A stretch of DNA of 64,000 nucleotides from assembly GCA_018136815.1 (NCBI GenBank), contig CM030942.1, positions 2,989,546 through 3,053,545 on the forward strand, in the 5' to 3' direction. This document shows, piece after piece, positions 1 through 12,482 of the stretch (its first letter is position 1; every line of letters starts with the position of its first letter). Origin of the DNA: Isochrysis galbana. Taxonomy: Eukaryota > Haptophyta > Isochrysidales > Isochrysidaceae. The notes under the pieces are model-generated. The model was not told where the DNA came from and did not search any database. It saw only the letters and a list, made by a program, of their open reading frames with translations. The translations under genes were made by a program, and so were the position numbers.

Positions 1-126
1 CATCGATCAGAAACCGTCAAATGAGTGAACGATCCGGTGACGCGCGCACCACATGGCACCCTTCTAGACTAAGGCGGAGGTTCAACCTCCGCCCCGCCAC
101 AAATGCAATACGTCCTACGTCGACCG

Positions 127-3100
127 TCAGCTGTGTACCTCAGCCGCTGAGGAGCGAATTTCAGACGCAAAATTGGCCTCATCAGTAGCAGTGAGTTCGG
201 CCGTTGAGGCGGTGTGGGTAGGGGGCTGGTTTCTATCAGATGCCGGGTTTAAGCGGGAAGCCTCGGAAGGATCGTGAGCGGCTGCGGCATCTTGCGCTCG
301 CTCGTCTGAAATGCGCAGAGGCGGCGCACTCACAGGTCGAGGGGGCAGACCGGCCACAGCAGGAGGGGCAGTGGACGATGGCGCAACTGAGATAGTAGGC
401 TGCTTGATGGCGGCCGCCTCGGCACACGTCTGCTGCGTAGTAGATGGACTGGCCTGGTTCGAGGGAAGCGTATGCGGCGCCTGCGACGGCACTGCCTGCG
501 GCATCGCGACACGCGCGGGCACGGCGGTCATGCTGGGTGGAACGCGTGTGGGTGAGGCGAGTGCGGCAGCGGTCGCGGCGGCGGCTGCCGCTGTGGGGCT
601 GACGGTATGAGAGAAGATGCGAGCCGCTGGTTGATGTAGCATAGCGGCGGCTTCAACGTCTCTAGTGAGCTGCTCGACAACTGAAGTCACAGCAGCGGTG
701 CGCGGGGAGGTGGGCCGGCCACCACTGCTTGCGGATGGTACGCGCGCAGCGCCCGTCAGAGGTGTGTTGCAAGCGACGTCAGAGCGCGAACCGGTGTCCA
801 GTGGCGAGGACTGATGAGGATCTGTCTGCGTGGCTCGGGAGGAGCCGGCAACCTCCGTGAAGAGGCGAGGTAGCAGCGGCGTCTCCTCGTCGTCCCAAGC
901 GGGCTGCTCTGGTGAGAGCACCTGCAGCGCCCTGTGGAAGGTACGGCAGACTCTTCCAATTTGGTAGCACGAGTGCATAATATTCTCGCGCACCTCTCCG
1001 GGGCCAGAGATCATAGGGGAGAGCGGGTCATCAACATGCGTCAACTGCGACTCAAAACGGTAGAGGAACATGGAAAAGAAACCGATGAGCTGATAGCCTA
1101 GGTCGGTGGTAGCGTATCCACGATGGACGGATTCGCAGATGAACATCCAAAGCAACACAACAAGAGAATACGACGACATTCCGCCTGTGAATGGATCATT
1201 CAGCCCCATCTCTCGCAAAAATGACTTGAGCACAATTACAAGTGGGGTAAGCTGTGGTGCCTCGTGCAGGTATCCAAGCACTAAGTCTCGGGCGAGAAGG
1301 CCCGTGTGCTGCGCGGTGTCCGAGATGGTAATGTCGACGGGAACACCGGTGGTCGACTTGACTTTGAGCACAGGAATGCGCGCGGACAGCACAAGCTGCT
1401 GCGACGCCACCCAAGAGGTCTTCTCAAGGTCCGAGTGGAGGTCCTTGAGGGCAGCGCCGATCGACTCCCGGCCCCCGTTAATGGGCATTCCGAGAAGAGT
1501 GACGTCGACATCGGAGGAGGCGAGAGAGAGGCCCGTCGACCGCGAGCCATAGAGCTCAACGCTGGCTTGGTGCCACCTGGCGCCAACAACAACGCGCAGT
1601 GATGCGAGGATGGTCATGACCTCCGCGTGCGCAGCCTCACCCGACAAGATGCTAGCTTGTGCGAAAGCGAATATCTCGTCGTGGAGCTTAGAGAGCCGTG
1701 GATGAGGCAGCGGCGCGGCAGGGACTACTGTTCCGCCAGGACTAAGCGGGGGAGTCCCGAGCGAAGCCACTACTCGCTGAGTGCTGCGCTGTGCACCGTC
1801 CAGTGCGGCGGCGCGCGGCTGTCCTCCCGGGCCCGGAAGCTGTTGTGCTAGAGCCTTCTTTTGCGCTTTGCTGAGGGATACGCCAGTCGGGCCTTGTGAA
1901 GGTGGCAGCATGTGCTGAGCTTGGATAGCGCCTCCAGTTCCCTGCCTCTTTGGCGTCAGCGGCTGCGAGGGCGGCTGCGACCCAACCGGTGACGACGGCA
2001 CGGAGGCCGTCCGCGTCTGCGCGGGCGAGAGCGGCTCTGAGCTGCGCTTCCCAACCGAGGCTGGGCGTCCGTTCCCTGGCGAGGCGGGGACCTCGCCACT
2101 GCGTTTGCCACGGGAGCCTTTTCCGCGCCCCCCGTTGGCAGCGTCGCGCTGCAATGCCCCTTGCGGCGCGCCGGCTGCTTGTGCCTCGGCAGGCTGGAAG
2201 AGGTGCATGCGCATCATATTGGCGCCAGGACCAGAAAAGGCACTTCCTGCGCCTCCGCCTCGTGCTCCGCCGCGGCCCCTTCGGGCATCGCTAGCACCGC
2301 CACTGTTGCCTCGGGATACCTCAGCATTCATAGCCCACTGCCCGAAAGCGAACGCCGCGCGCTCGTCATCGGACATGGCAACGTCGCAGCCGCCGCTCGA
2401 CTCAACACCTGCAGAAGCTGCTCGCAGACCTTCCGCGGGGGGGGCGCGAGCTCCATAGAAGGCGGGTAGTGGCGCCCCAGTGAAGATGCCAGCAGGAGGT
2501 GCCTGTGCCCAGAGAAGAGGCCCATGAGGAGGCTGCACTCCGGGAGCCACGTACGGGTAAACCCCGGCGACCGGCACTCGCGACACAGTGATGCCCATGG
2601 GCACCATTGGCACCATGGTAACACAGCTGACCGTTGGCGCCAAGTGGATCTGCGAGTGGAGGCGGTCCATTGCCGCCTGGACGGGCGAGATCGGGATGGC
2701 AGCGGCTGGCAGATTGGCGATCATCAGCGGGGGCAGCGGCCCACCCGCAGGGGCTATCAAGCCTGGCCGGCTGCTCGGGTGCGATGACGCGGGGGCTGTC
2801 TGCCCATCTGCCTGCCCGCTGGCTATCCCCTCCTTACTGCCTCGCGAGTGGCGAGAGGCCGCTGCCGTCTGCCTCTCGCTCTTGTCGTGGCTGCCCTTGT
2901 GGGCCGCACGTTGAGTGTGGCCCGTAGTTTGCTCTGTGGCTGCAGCAGAGGAAGGAGCCACGGTGAGATGGGACACCTCGGAGGCGGCGCTACCTGCAGT
3001 CGCCTGCGAGTACGACGGCGCCATTGCCGGCATCGCGGCCGCCTCGCCGGCGTTCCGGGGCGAAGATGGAGGGCTGCCTTTGCGAGAAGTGCCCGTTGAC

Positions 3101-5241
3101 GCGGCCTTGCTGTAGCTTACGGCGCCGCTCCTCGCCTCTCCGGCTGAGTCGCGCGACGGTGGCAGCTTTACCCGCGCCTCTAACGTGGTGCCGCCCGCTG
3201 CTTGCGAAGGCTGCTTGTCCGCAGCGCCAGGCGGTACGTTGCCGACGGAGCCCGGGATCATGAGAGCTTTCGGGCGTGGAGCGGCAGATGACCACGCGGG
3301 GGGCTTTGGCTTGGGCGCGCTGGGGGTTGGCGGAGCGCTCTTGGAGGTCGGCTGCGAGCTTTCGCGTCTTCTTGCCTCCGGAGCTCCCGCATTAAGCGCC
3401 CCGTGGGCGGCCTCGTCCTTGGCCGGCGTGCCAGCAAGCGAGGATGCTGGGCGACGGTGAGTCGAATCCGCAGGCGACGGCGGTGGTGACGTCTGCGTCG
3501 ACAGGGAGCAGCTATGTGGCATGTCTGCTTGGCAACCGCATGCGTGATGGGCCACTGTGGTGGCCTCGGAAACACGAACTGCAATATTGACCTTTGTCGG
3601 TGTTGTCGGAGCGTCAACATCTGGCGCAATGCTCGGATTGCCTTTCGCTGCAGCTGGTACCGTGGCCGCCTTGGAAGTGTGCCCATTGTCCGCTGAGCCA
3701 GAGGTAGATGTGGCGCCGGCGCTGACTACGGATGCGGCACCGCTGAGCAAGGTGTAGCCCTTGGCCACCACTGGCCCCTTGGCTTCGTCTTCCTTGCGTT
3801 CAGGCCTTGGCTCTTTCTTGACTAGTGATGCCCACGAGCGGGACTGTGGCCGCTGGGCGGACTCCGTGGCCGGGGAGAGTGCCGAGGCTGCCGCGGCAGC
3901 TGCCGCGGCCGTGGAGACAGCCGAGACCGCGGAGGCCGCTGCTGAGACGGCGGAAGCTACTGTCGCGGCGACAGTGGACGGCGCGTTCTTTGCCACGGCT
4001 TTCGCCTCGTCGGCAGCCCCGGCTGCATCAACGGGCTGCTTGGAGCTCGTCGACTGCCCACTCTTGAGGGCGGGCCACTCGCGGACTATTGGCACCACCA
4101 CCGGTGGGACTTCGCCCTGCGCCGCCGCTGAGGCGACCGCTCCATCTGCCTCCGTGCCAGCTGCCTCGATCGCGAGGGTGGGAGACATGCGGGTGGAGGA
4201 TGGCCTGGAAGCGACTCCTGTGCCTCTACCACAGGACTGGATGGTTGCGTCTGCCCACATGGAAAAGGCATGCTGCGCCGGGCCCGCGCCTGCGCACACT
4301 GCGGTGTTGTCCGAGGCGGTGCCGGTACCGGTGGCCGATGAAGCCGACGATGATCCCGCCTCTGACTTCGTGTCCGACTCGCTTACCGTGGCGGGAGAGC
4401 CGTCGGACGAGCTGGCTGCGGGCCGGTCGAGCGCCTCCTGCAAAGGCGCTGCTGGCCTGGAGCCTTTTGAGCGTGAAGGACCTGCGGAGCGCTGACCCGC
4501 AGCCCCGTCGTTTGCTCGCCGCGAACCTCCGCCAGCGCTCCGGGCATTCTCTGGCGCAGTTGATGGCACAGCCGGCTCGTCGCTGTCCTGTGAGTTCTTT
4601 TTCCCCTTACGCTTGCCCTTGGTGACAACCTCCCAGTCGTCATCTTCCACAACTCCGGCACCCGACGGAGCACCCTTCACTAGTTCGTTGGGCACCTCCT
4701 TGGAACGCGTGTCCTCCTCGGCGTCGTCAGCAGGGGTTGCCGAAGTGCGGGCCTGGACCCGAAGATTACCGTCTTTGCTGGACGTGGCGCCGACCGATAA
4801 CCTCAGCTCCACCTTGGACGAAGACGAAGACTCCGGCAGGGCAGTGGCAGCTGTGTCGTCGCCATCGTTGTGCGCCGTGTCATCGACCTCCCGCGCGAGA
4901 TCTGCCGATGTCACGGCATCGCCCTTGCGCTTCTTGACCTTGACCGCCTTCCTCTTCTTGGAGGATGCTTCCTGCTGCTGCCCACGCAAGGGATCGCTAC
5001 TCTCCTTCGCCTTCTCCTCCTCATCCAAGAGCTCCTTCGCAACCTCATCCGCCATCAAGCGCGCTTGCCGGTCGCGCTCCTCCACGAGATTGCGCCGCCT
5101 TTCCTCCTCGGGGCTGACGCCGATTGTCGGCAGGCCGCCGTGGCTCCCCTTGCCAGGTCTCCCCTTGCGCGCCACGGATCCTGAGATCGAGGCGAATGGG
5201 CCGGGGTGGGCAGGTGAGGGGGGTGGGAGCACGGATGTCAC
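127..5241 (-). CDS. TRF4/PAPD-like non-canonical poly(A) polymerase (nucleotidyltransferase) with very long disordered N-terminus
   Basis: The open frame gives about 1700 residues. The enzyme core is near residues 1180-1450 (window about 1710-900). It shows the pol-beta nucleotidyltransferase signature: a GSRSTGL motif, then SSDVDV supplying two metal-binding aspartates, and a third aspartate in VPVDITI about 60 residues later. A PAP-associated region with LKSFLREMGLNDPFTGGMSSY follows. This order is known from TRF4/5 (PAPD5/7) enzymes, which add short 3' tails to nuclear RNAs for surveillance; that role here is inferred. The first ~1150 residues and the last ~250 are Ala/Ser/Pro-rich low complexity, far longer than usual for the family. 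The frame opens with a GTG. The first in-frame ATG is at 5055; an out-of-frame ATG in good Kozak context at 5260 could be a first exon, but I could not place a splice restoring the frame. Catalytic residues look intact. Confidence 0.8.
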   Translation of the reverse strand: MTSVLPPPSPAHPGPFASISGSVARKGRPGKGSHGGLPTIGVSPEEERRRNLVEERDRQARLMADEVAKELLDEEEKAKESSDPLRGQQQEASSKKRKAVKVKKRKGDAVTSADLAREVDDTAHNDGDDTAATALPESSSSSKVELRLSVGATSSKDGNLRVQARTSATPADDAEEDTRSKEVPNELVKGAPSGAGVVEDDDWEVVTKGKRKGKKNSQDSDEPAVPSTAPENARSAGGGSRRANDGAAGQRSAGPSRSKGSRPAAPLQEALDRPAASSSDGSPATVSESDTKSEAGSSSASSATGTGTASDNTAVCAGAGPAQHAFSMWADATIQSCGRGTGVASRPSSTRMSPTLAIEAAGTEADGAVASAAAQGEVPPVVVPIVREWPALKSGQSTSSKQPVDAAGAADEAKAVAKNAPSTVAATVASAVSAAASAVSAVSTAAAAAAAASALSPATESAQRPQSRSWASLVKKEPRPERKEDEAKGPVVAKGYTLLSGAASVVSAGATSTSGSADNGHTSKAATVPAAAKGNPSIAPDVDAPTTPTKVNIAVRVSEATTVAHHACGCQADMPHSCSLSTQTSPPPSPADSTHRRPASSLAGTPAKDEAAHGALNAGAPEARRRESSQPTSKSAPPTPSAPKPKPPAWSSAAPRPKALMIPGSVGNVPPGAADKQPSQAAGGTTLEARVKLPPSRDSAGEARSGAVSYSKAASTGTSRKGSPPSSPRNAGEAAAMPAMAPSYSQATAGSAASEVSHLTVAPSSAAATEQTTGHTQRAAHKGSHDKSERQTAAASRHSRGSKEGIASGQADGQTAPASSHPSSRPGLIAPAGGPLPPLMIANLPAAAIPISPVQAAMDRLHSQIHLAPTVSCVTMVPMVPMGITVSRVPVAGVYPYVAPGVQPPHGPLLWAQAPPAGIFTGAPLPAFYGARAPPAEGLRAASAGVESSGGCDVAMSDDERAAFAFGQWAMNAEVSRGNSGGASDARRGRGGARGGGAGSAFSGPGANMMRMHLFQPAEAQAAGAPQGALQRDAANGGRGKGSRGKRSGEVPASPGNGRPASVGKRSSEPLSPAQTRTASVPSSPVGSQPPSQPLTPKRQGTGGAIQAQHMLPPSQGPTGVSLSKAQKKALAQQLPGPGGQPRAAALDGAQRSTQRVVASLGTPPLSPGGTVVPAAPLPHPRLSKLHDEIFAFAQASILSGEAAHAEVMTILASLRVVVGARWHQASVELYGSRSTGLSLASSDVDVTLLGMPINGGRESIGAALKDLHSDLEKTSWVASQQLVLSARIPVLKVKSTTGVPVDITISDTAQHTGLLARDLVLGYLHEAPQLTPLVIVLKSFLREMGLNDPFTGGMSSYSLVVLLWMFICESVHRGYATTDLGYQLIGFFSMFLYRFESQLTHVDDPLSPMISGPGEVRENIMHSCYQIGRVCRTFHRALQVLSPEQPAWDDEETPLLPRLFTEVAGSSRATQTDPHQSSPLDTGSRSDVACNTPLTGAARVPSASSGGRPTSPRTAAVTSVVEQLTRDVEAAAMLHQPAARIFSHTVSPTAAAAAATAAALASPTRVPPSMTAVPARVAMPQAVPSQAPHTLPSNQASPSTTQQTCAEAAAIKQPTISVAPSSTAPPAVAGLPPRPVSAPPLRISDERAQDAAAAHDPSEASRLNPASDRNQPPTHTASTAELTATDEANFASEIRSSAAEVHS

Positions 5242-7690
5242 ACCTCGACGTGCAGCTCATGGTGGCAGCAGTTCCTGCCGCCAATTAAGGTCTGCAGAGG
5301 GCTCCCGCGCGCCGGCCCCTTGCGAGGAGGGCACGGCAGAGTTCGCCTGACTAGACGGACGCGGGAGCTTCCTGCGCGCCTCGCGCCACCCCCTCCCCTC
5401 ATCCGCATAGGAATTCAGTGAGATGTGGACAGTGGATCGCAGGCCTGGTGCCATGCGCCATCCTGATGCAGCACCCACCTGCAGCTGGCTTGGCCTGAGG
5501 GCCAGGAGAAAGGTCGGCTGCGTGGTACCCGTGGACCTGTGCCGGACCGATGAAGAGGCCCTTCACTCGCGCCTCCGCCCCTTGTGTCTCGCTCTGCTCC
5601 ATCTGCGGCCCGCGGGACGAGGAGAGATTCGGCAGAGAGCGAGGCGCGCCTTCTCTTCTCTTCTCTTGGGCCTGTATGCAGCGCAGGGCGAGGCGGTGGT
5701 TGGAAGGCGGGCTGTTGGCATGCGGGTGGGTGGGTGGGGAGGGGGCGGGCTGCGGAGTCGCGCGTGAGCTGTGGAGGAAGCAGAGGGAGAGGAGAGCAAA
5801 AGGGGGGGGGAGCATGGGAGGGGCCGTGGCGGCCATTGCCTGGAGCGGACGAGACAGAGCACAGAGCACCGCCCCTCCCCCCCCCTTCCCCCCCTTCCCC
5901 CCTTCCCCCCTTCCCCCCTTTTCCCCCTCCCCTCTCTTCTTTCCCCCCTCCCACACTCTTCTCTCCCCCCCCCCCCCCTCCCCCTCCCCCTCCCCCTCTC
6001 TCTCTCTCCCCCCCCCCCCACACCCCCTCCTCCTCCTCCTCCATCAGCCCTCGTTCTCCCTCTCTCTCCCTTTCCCCTTCCCACCTCCTCAAGTTCTCAC
6101 CTCTCAGAGCGATCCTTTACAACAATTCTTAGCGCGGCTTCTGAGCATCGTCTCGACTTTTCCTCTCCAACGACGACAGCCAATTATCTTAAAGGATGGG
6201 GCATATCATCTTTGACTCTGCGCGAGCCCCGCGCGATCACGTGGGTCGCTGGCGCCCCACTCTCTTCTCCCGCACCCTCCCTACTACTACTACTACTACT
6301 CTCCGCTTCTCTCGGGGCGCCCCCGCCCCCCCTCCCCCCCTCCACACGCGCCCGGGGGGGCCGTGCAGAGAGAAAGGACTTTTCATTGGGCAGAGGGAGC
6401 CGAGAAAACCTTTCACTTTGATCCTCTCTTATTTACTTAAGTGCACGCGCCTTGCTCCTCCTCCTCCTCTCCTCGCCTCGCTATCCTCTACTCTCTTGCT
6501 TTCTCCCTCTCTCCTCAATCTCTATCTCCGCCTCCTCGAGAGAAGAGGCCGCGAGGACAAAAACAAAACCCATCATCCCGTTTGTATCTCCTCATCTCGC
6601 GCGAGAAGGGGGCGCGGGAGAGAGTTTTCTTGTTGCTGCTCATTGGACGAGGCAGAGGAGCGCCGCGCCATTTCCCTCCCCCTCCTGCCTCCTCCCTCCC
6701 GGCTTCCGGCTTCCCGGAGAGATGACAAAAAAAACCATCTGAAGAATCTGGGCTACACACCTACTATTTACGGGATTTCCCTTCACTATCACCACCGCCC
6801 TTAGTATCCCTCCCCCCAACTCTTTCCCTTCCCCCCTTCGTTCCTTTTTCTTCGGTTTCCGGTTTCCGGGGTCCGGCCCTGGTACACTACCTAGGGACTG
6901 GTTCGGAGTGTGGGGGCCGGGCAGGCCTTTTGAAATGTCTCTCTTGGAGCTCGTGCCTACTAGGGCTCGCGGTGGTCGCGTGGGTTTCCTAGGTCTTGCG
7001 TCGTCTTTAGGAGTTCCCTTTGCTGGTTGCTGGTCGTTGTTTTCCGGGTTTGTTCGCCCTATCTTCGCTGTTCCCTGTTTTCCTCGACAGCGTGCTGTGC
7101 TATCCTCAGCTTCAACTTGGTCGCTAGCTCCACTAGCCACTAGCTCCTCGCGCTTGGTTTAAGCCCACCCTCGTCGTTCATGTGATAAACGGGTCTCAGG
7201 TCGTTTATGTATGTCTATCCCTATCCCTATCCTCTTCTTGGGTTGTCTTCCCATTCCCGCTTGGGCAGTTCTTGCCGAGTCGGTTTCGTGTGCGAAGAGT
7301 AGTGCGTAGTGCTTTGCTTAATGTGGTGTATCTTTCTATTATTCGTATCAGTATTGATTCAGGGTTCGTGTAGAAACGTTTCACAGGTGTTCCACTGTTA
7401 CACGTGAAACGGCAGCGTCAGCTGCCGTTACACTTGCAGCTGCCGTTCCACAGGAAACCCCCCTCCCGCCGCGGAGCGGCGGGCGGTGGGGCGCGGCGCC
7501 ATAGGCGACGCGCGCCGCGCGCCGGCGCGCGGCTGGCCGTGCGTGCCAACCAGCGTGGCGCGAGGCGAGCAGGCTCTGCACAATTCAGACTTTTGAAATT
7601 GTTCAGTTCAGATTGCACACACTACTATACAAAATGTGCAAGCTACACGCATACACACACACACACACTACACCCTGCATACACCATAGG
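5242..7690. other. Intergenic: upstream region of the polymerase gene, low-complexity C/T tract
   Basis: No convincing gene. Positions 5865-6080 are almost pure C/T on the plus strand with poly-C runs, and 6281-6300 is a short CTA triplet repeat. Open frames here translate to Pro/Ser/Leu or Arg/Glu/Gly repeats in all frames, typical of low-complexity DNA. From about 6820 to 6900 the text resembles 44850-44930, suggesting a shared old repeat. Positions 6900-7690 hold nothing I recognise apart from a short CA repeat near 7652-7670. Confidence 0.6.
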
Positions 7691-8324
7691 TTAAGGTTCG
7701 CACTCTGATACTGAAACTGGCGACTTGCTTTTCTGCTCATTCTCCATGAGCCGCATCAATGTTGCGTCAGTTGATCCAAGGGGTGGGGTGGGCCGGTGCG
7801 CCCCACGCCTGCCGTTCACGTTGAGGGTAGCCAACTTGGCCAAGTCCATGAATTCCTCCATAATCTCGCCGACTGGAAGCAAGTCGAAGGAAAGCTTCTT
7901 GCCGTGATAATGCCACAACATCAGGTTGCGCAAATTTTGCACGCCCATCTTGTTACGCAGATCGGTCTTGATGTCGTTCATGAGGGAAAAGATTCGTTCG
8001 CACTCCGACGTGTCAATAGGGACAAGTAACATGATGGCAACAACAACCGATGGCAACAAGCCGCAGCACTAGGGGGAAGTCGGCGCTATAGTGCTTGAGC
8101 ATGTGCGGCCACAGATCCTTGAACGAGCGGCACGACAAGCTTGGCTTGTTCACATACTCGGTCTTGAGGTCCGCCCAGTGGTGGAGGACATCAATCTCTG
8201 ATTCCGACTCCGTGAAGAAGGTCTTATAGTGCGCATACAACAACTTGATCTCGTCGTCGCCGAACGCTTCCAGCTGGGCTTTGTTGCTCGGCCAGCTACG
8301 CGTCTCGAAGATGTCGTATTCCAT
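7691..8324 (-). pseudogene. hAT-family transposase remnant (C-terminal dimerisation domain)
   Basis: Two overlapping minus-strand frames (8324-8013, then 8059-7691) carry parts of one protein, so at least one frameshift separates them. The second contains the hAT C-terminal dimerisation signature: an S-E-C-E-R-x-F-S-L-M-N-D-I-K-T-D-L-R-N segment followed by NLMLWHYHG, as in the KIAA1586/ZNF862-like hAT branch. The first frame holds an upstream piece with LKTEYVNKPSLSCRSFKDLWPHML. No N-terminal BED finger or full catalytic region is visible, so this is a broken, 5'-truncated copy. A CA microsatellite (7652-7670) lies just beyond its 3' end. It is not expected to encode an active enzyme. Confidence 0.7.
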
Positions 8325-8449
8325 ACGAGGACAGACTTTTACTTCTAGCCTAAGCCTGTGAACATGTTAGGCGTCTCCTCTTGCCTCTTGGGAAGATGAA
8401 CGGGTTATCTATTGTGTTGTCCTCCCTGCTTCTTTCCGTTTTAGGTGGG

Positions 8450-8640
8450 AATGATCACCGGGGGGAGGCGCGGGCCATCGGACCATATCTAAGCCCTTCA
8501 CCCCTATCCCCCTCGTAGTGCACGGGGGGAGTCGCCTTATGGCGGGGGGAGAAGGGCCGGGGGAGTGGGGTGTAGAAAGTTTCCCTACGTGAGTAGAAAG
8601 TAGAGGGTCCACGGCCGCGTGTGCGGTGAGACTATTAAAA
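8450..8640. repeat. Dispersed repeat A, copy 1
   Basis: About 190 bp nearly identical to 53083-53270 in the same orientation. Shared landmarks are ATATCTAAGCCCTT, GTAGTGCACGGGGGGAGTCG, AGTAGAAAGTAGAGGGTCC and GTGCGGTGAGACTATTAA at the right edge. Copy 2 lies immediately 3' of a LINE C-terminal fragment on the minus strand, so this is probably a LINE 3' untranslated segment. Here it abuts repeat B. Confidence 0.8.
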
Positions 8641-8650
8641 AAGGTTTATG

Positions 8651-9250
8651 TCTCTTCGTCGTTCGGCATTATTTATCGTTATAATTCTCTGCTTTCTCTC
8701 GTTCTCGGTCAAAAGCTTCGCTTGGATGCATGGGATCGTGGGTTGTGGAGCGCCCTCTCTCTTTCTCTCGAAAGAGAAGGGAAGTTTCCCCACCTTTCTT
8801 CCCCCCAGGCGCCTCGCAAATAGGTTTAATTTGCTATCTCCCCTGCGGTTCTTTATCTGCTTCTGGGGGCAATCAGGTTTAATTTGCAATCTCATCGCAT
8901 CTTCCCCTTAGGCACACCGCACTTCTTTCGTCTTATTCGGTAAGTCTCTTGGAATCCTGCGTAGCAAGATTGCCTCTCGTTTCCGTTATGGTGCGATTCC
9001 CGTTCCAGACAAGATCGCCGACAGATCGCCCTTTGGTCGTCGTCCGTCGTTGTCTGATCGGAGTGTTTGGGTTTATGATTTCAGTCGAGTTATGTGAGAA
9101 AGTCGTGGGGCGAGAGTCGGGGAGTTTTCCTGGGTGTCTCTGTCCGTCGTCCTGTCGTCAGTCGTCATCCGTCGTCGCTCTCGCTCTCGTCGCTCTCGCT
9201 CTCGTAACACTCATACCCTACAGTCTCGCCTCGCCTCGCCAGTCCCTGCC
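8651..9250. repeat. Dispersed 600-bp repeat B, copy 1
   Basis: Aligns along its whole length with 14764-15357 in direct orientation, with scattered substitutions and small indels. Shared blocks include TCAAAAGCTTCGCTTGGA, GGTTGTGGAGCGCCCTCTCT, TAGGTTTAATT, AATCAGGTTTAATTTGCAAT and the end CTCGCCTCGCCTCGCCAG. No coding capacity is recognisable and no terminal repeats are clear, so the class is unknown. The two copies bracket the FKBP and Rieske genes. Confidence 0.85.
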
Positions 9251-10372
<1,122 letters not shown>

Positions 10373-10397
10373 GGTGGAGAGGAGGGAAGGGGCGACG

Positions 10398-11505
10398 ATG
10401 CCGTCTCGCGACGTGGCTCCCACCTTCTGGGCGCTGTGCGTAGAGGGGAAGAAGGAGGCTGTGGGCCGCGTGGGCAAGGGCAGCATCCTGGTACTCACCT
10501 CCGCCTCGTGTACCCACGGCTCCGCGCAGCTCTACGCCCGCTCGCCCCCTTGGGCCACCGAGAGCTTTCTTCTCGGCTCCCTCTCTGCTTCCGCCCAGTC
10601 GCACATGGAACTACAGCAGCCATTCGTTGAGGACGTGGCGTTCGAGGGGCGGGGGAGTGGGACAATCCACCTGGTTGGCTACTTGCGCAAGCCCCTCGCC
10701 ACTGACGAGCCTGACCATCCGCAAGAAGAGGAGGAGGAGGGAGACGAGAGAGACTTGAGCGGAGAGGAAGGAGAGCTAAGTGGTGAGGAGGGAGAGGGAG
10801 AGGAGCCGGACAGCGAGGAGGGAGAGGAGGAGGGCGAAGAATCGAGCGAGGGGGGGGAGTCGAGCCTGCTCGACGAGGATGCGGTCTCTTGCGAGGTGCA
10901 AGAGGGCAGCGAGGAGGAGGAGGACGAGGAGGAGTCGAGTACGGAAGTGGTGACCTCCCAGCAGCTTCACTCGGCGGCGGCTGGTGCGGCAAAACGAGCG
11001 ATGGCTGCTGCGGATGAACCGCCAGCGAAGAAGGCGGCGACAGCAGCAGGTTCTCAGCCGGTCACGCCGGCAGAAGGTGCCCAAGCCGCGAAGGCTGCGT
11101 CGCTGGCTGCGACGCGCGAGCCAGCTGCCTTCACTCCCTCAAAAAAGTTTTCGGGCGCTCGCGCTGGCTGCGTGTTTAAGCTCGGGACCAAGGGCCTCGG
11201 CTACTATAAGGATGTCCCCCCGAAGCCGCGTCCCGAATTCCGAGCTTCACCTGGGACCGGAGGCGGCGCAGCCGCGCCATCGGGTTGGAAGCGCCTCGAA
11301 GCGGGCCTGGAGGCGGAAGAACTCGGTGGTGGGAGCGGCGTCGTGGCGAGCAAGGGCAGCCGTGTGCGAGTGAAGTACGTGGGCAAGCTCACCTCAGGTC
11401 GCCAGTTTGATGCTGGCAGCATCAGCTTCAAGCTTGGTGCTGGAGAAGTAATTCGCGGCTGGGATCGCGGTATCGCGGGCATGCGCGTGGGACAGCGCCG
11501 CCGCC
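10398..11505 (+). CDS. Nuclear FKBP (nucleoplasmin-like domain + acidic tract + FKBP prolyl isomerase), 3' end lost in gap
   Basis: The first ATG at 10398 opens MPSRDVAPTFWALCVEGKK, which matches the start of the nucleoplasmin-like fold (FW.L.V..GK) found in FKBP39/FKBP46 and plant/fungal nuclear FKBPs. Residues about 105-185 are a Glu/Asp/Ser acidic tract and about 190-260 are Ala/Lys-rich linker. From about residue 310 the FKBP peptidyl-prolyl isomerase core begins (VRVKYVGKL, then FKLGAGEVIRGWDRGIAGM), which normally binds FK506 and isomerises X-Pro bonds. The reading frame runs into 100 Ns, and the usual C-terminal strand (with a GYG motif) is not present after the gap, so the true gap is probably larger than drawn. 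Known relatives are histone chaperones; that role here is inferred. No intron is needed in the visible part. Confidence 0.85.
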
Positions 11506-11605
11506 NNNNNNNNNNNNNNNNNNNNNNNNNNNNNNNNNNNNNNNNNNNNNNNNNNNNNNNNNNNNNNNNNNNNNNNNNNNNNNNNNNNNNNNNNNNNNNN
11601 NNNNN
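11506..11605. other. Assembly gap (100 N)
   Basis: Exactly 100 undetermined bases, the usual placeholder for a gap of unknown size. It removes the end of the FKBP gene. Confidence 1.
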
Positions 11606-12482
11606 TTAACAAGCGCTAGCCGTGTATCATCAATTTTTTAACGCGCTATGCTCAAGCAGTGGGGAAGGCATTTGCTCCGAGGTAATCTTGAATCATCGCT
11701 TGGGTATGTGCGAAACCTGCTGCCTCGGGCAACTGCTATCAAGATGGCGCACGGCAAGTCGGAAGTCGGACGCTAAAGCTAAAGCTTCGCTTGCGATCCT
11801 TAAAGACCTTGGACCTTGTTGAGGGGCGGGAGGTGTGTGGTGTGCAGCAGCAGGAGCCGTGCAGCCGACTCACCCTTCAACTTGCGCTCCTCCCAATCCA
11901 CCCAATGGGGTTGAGGTTGGAGGGCCAAGGGGGTCCTTGCTAGCTCGCAAGCGAGATTGCCCCTTGCCTTTCCCGCGCAAGGGGACGAGGCGGGGGGAGA
12001 GGGGGAGGGGGGGGGAATGCGCATGCGCACCAGCCATGTACAATGTACAATAGTGGCGGTGGCAACGCAGTAAGGTCACCGGTCGCCCGTCGTCGCCTTT
12101 ACCTTTACGATGTCCGGGGCCCGAGCACCCCGCGGCGGGCGTGATCGTGATCGCACGCAAGAGGCCAACAAGCAACAAGCAAAACAAGCGCATTGCGGAC
12201 TTCCGTTGGCTGCATAGACTCTTCGATCTATTCCTATTCCCGAAGAGTCAAGAAACCAGCAGCAATCTAATCAGCTAGAACAGCTCCAACATCAATGAAC
12301 CAATGGCAAAAAATAGAGATGGGCATCAATGGAATCGTAACACAAGACACAAGAACGAAAGCCCTACGTCGCCAGGCACAACGGACAAACGAGGCGGTCA
12401 CTCAATGAGTAATGACCATACAAAGTACAAAGTACAAAGGTCGTGTCTTGTCTGCAAGTATTCATTTCGTTCGTCTCCTTTC
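11606..12482. other. Intergenic between FKBP gap and Rieske gene
   Basis: No gene or FKBP remainder recognised. Positions 12410-12442 contain a short repeat of ACAAAGT units. Convergent 3' ends of the two flanking genes probably lie here. Confidence 0.5.

Noticed and set aside
5415..6421. Several 170-225 residue frames on both strands
   Set aside because: Pure Pro/Ser/Leu or Gly/Glu/Arg low complexity from the C/T tract; no start context or family.
11606..11822. Possible continuation of the FKBP after the gap
   Set aside because: No FKBP C-terminal motif in any frame; the missing end is more likely inside the gap.
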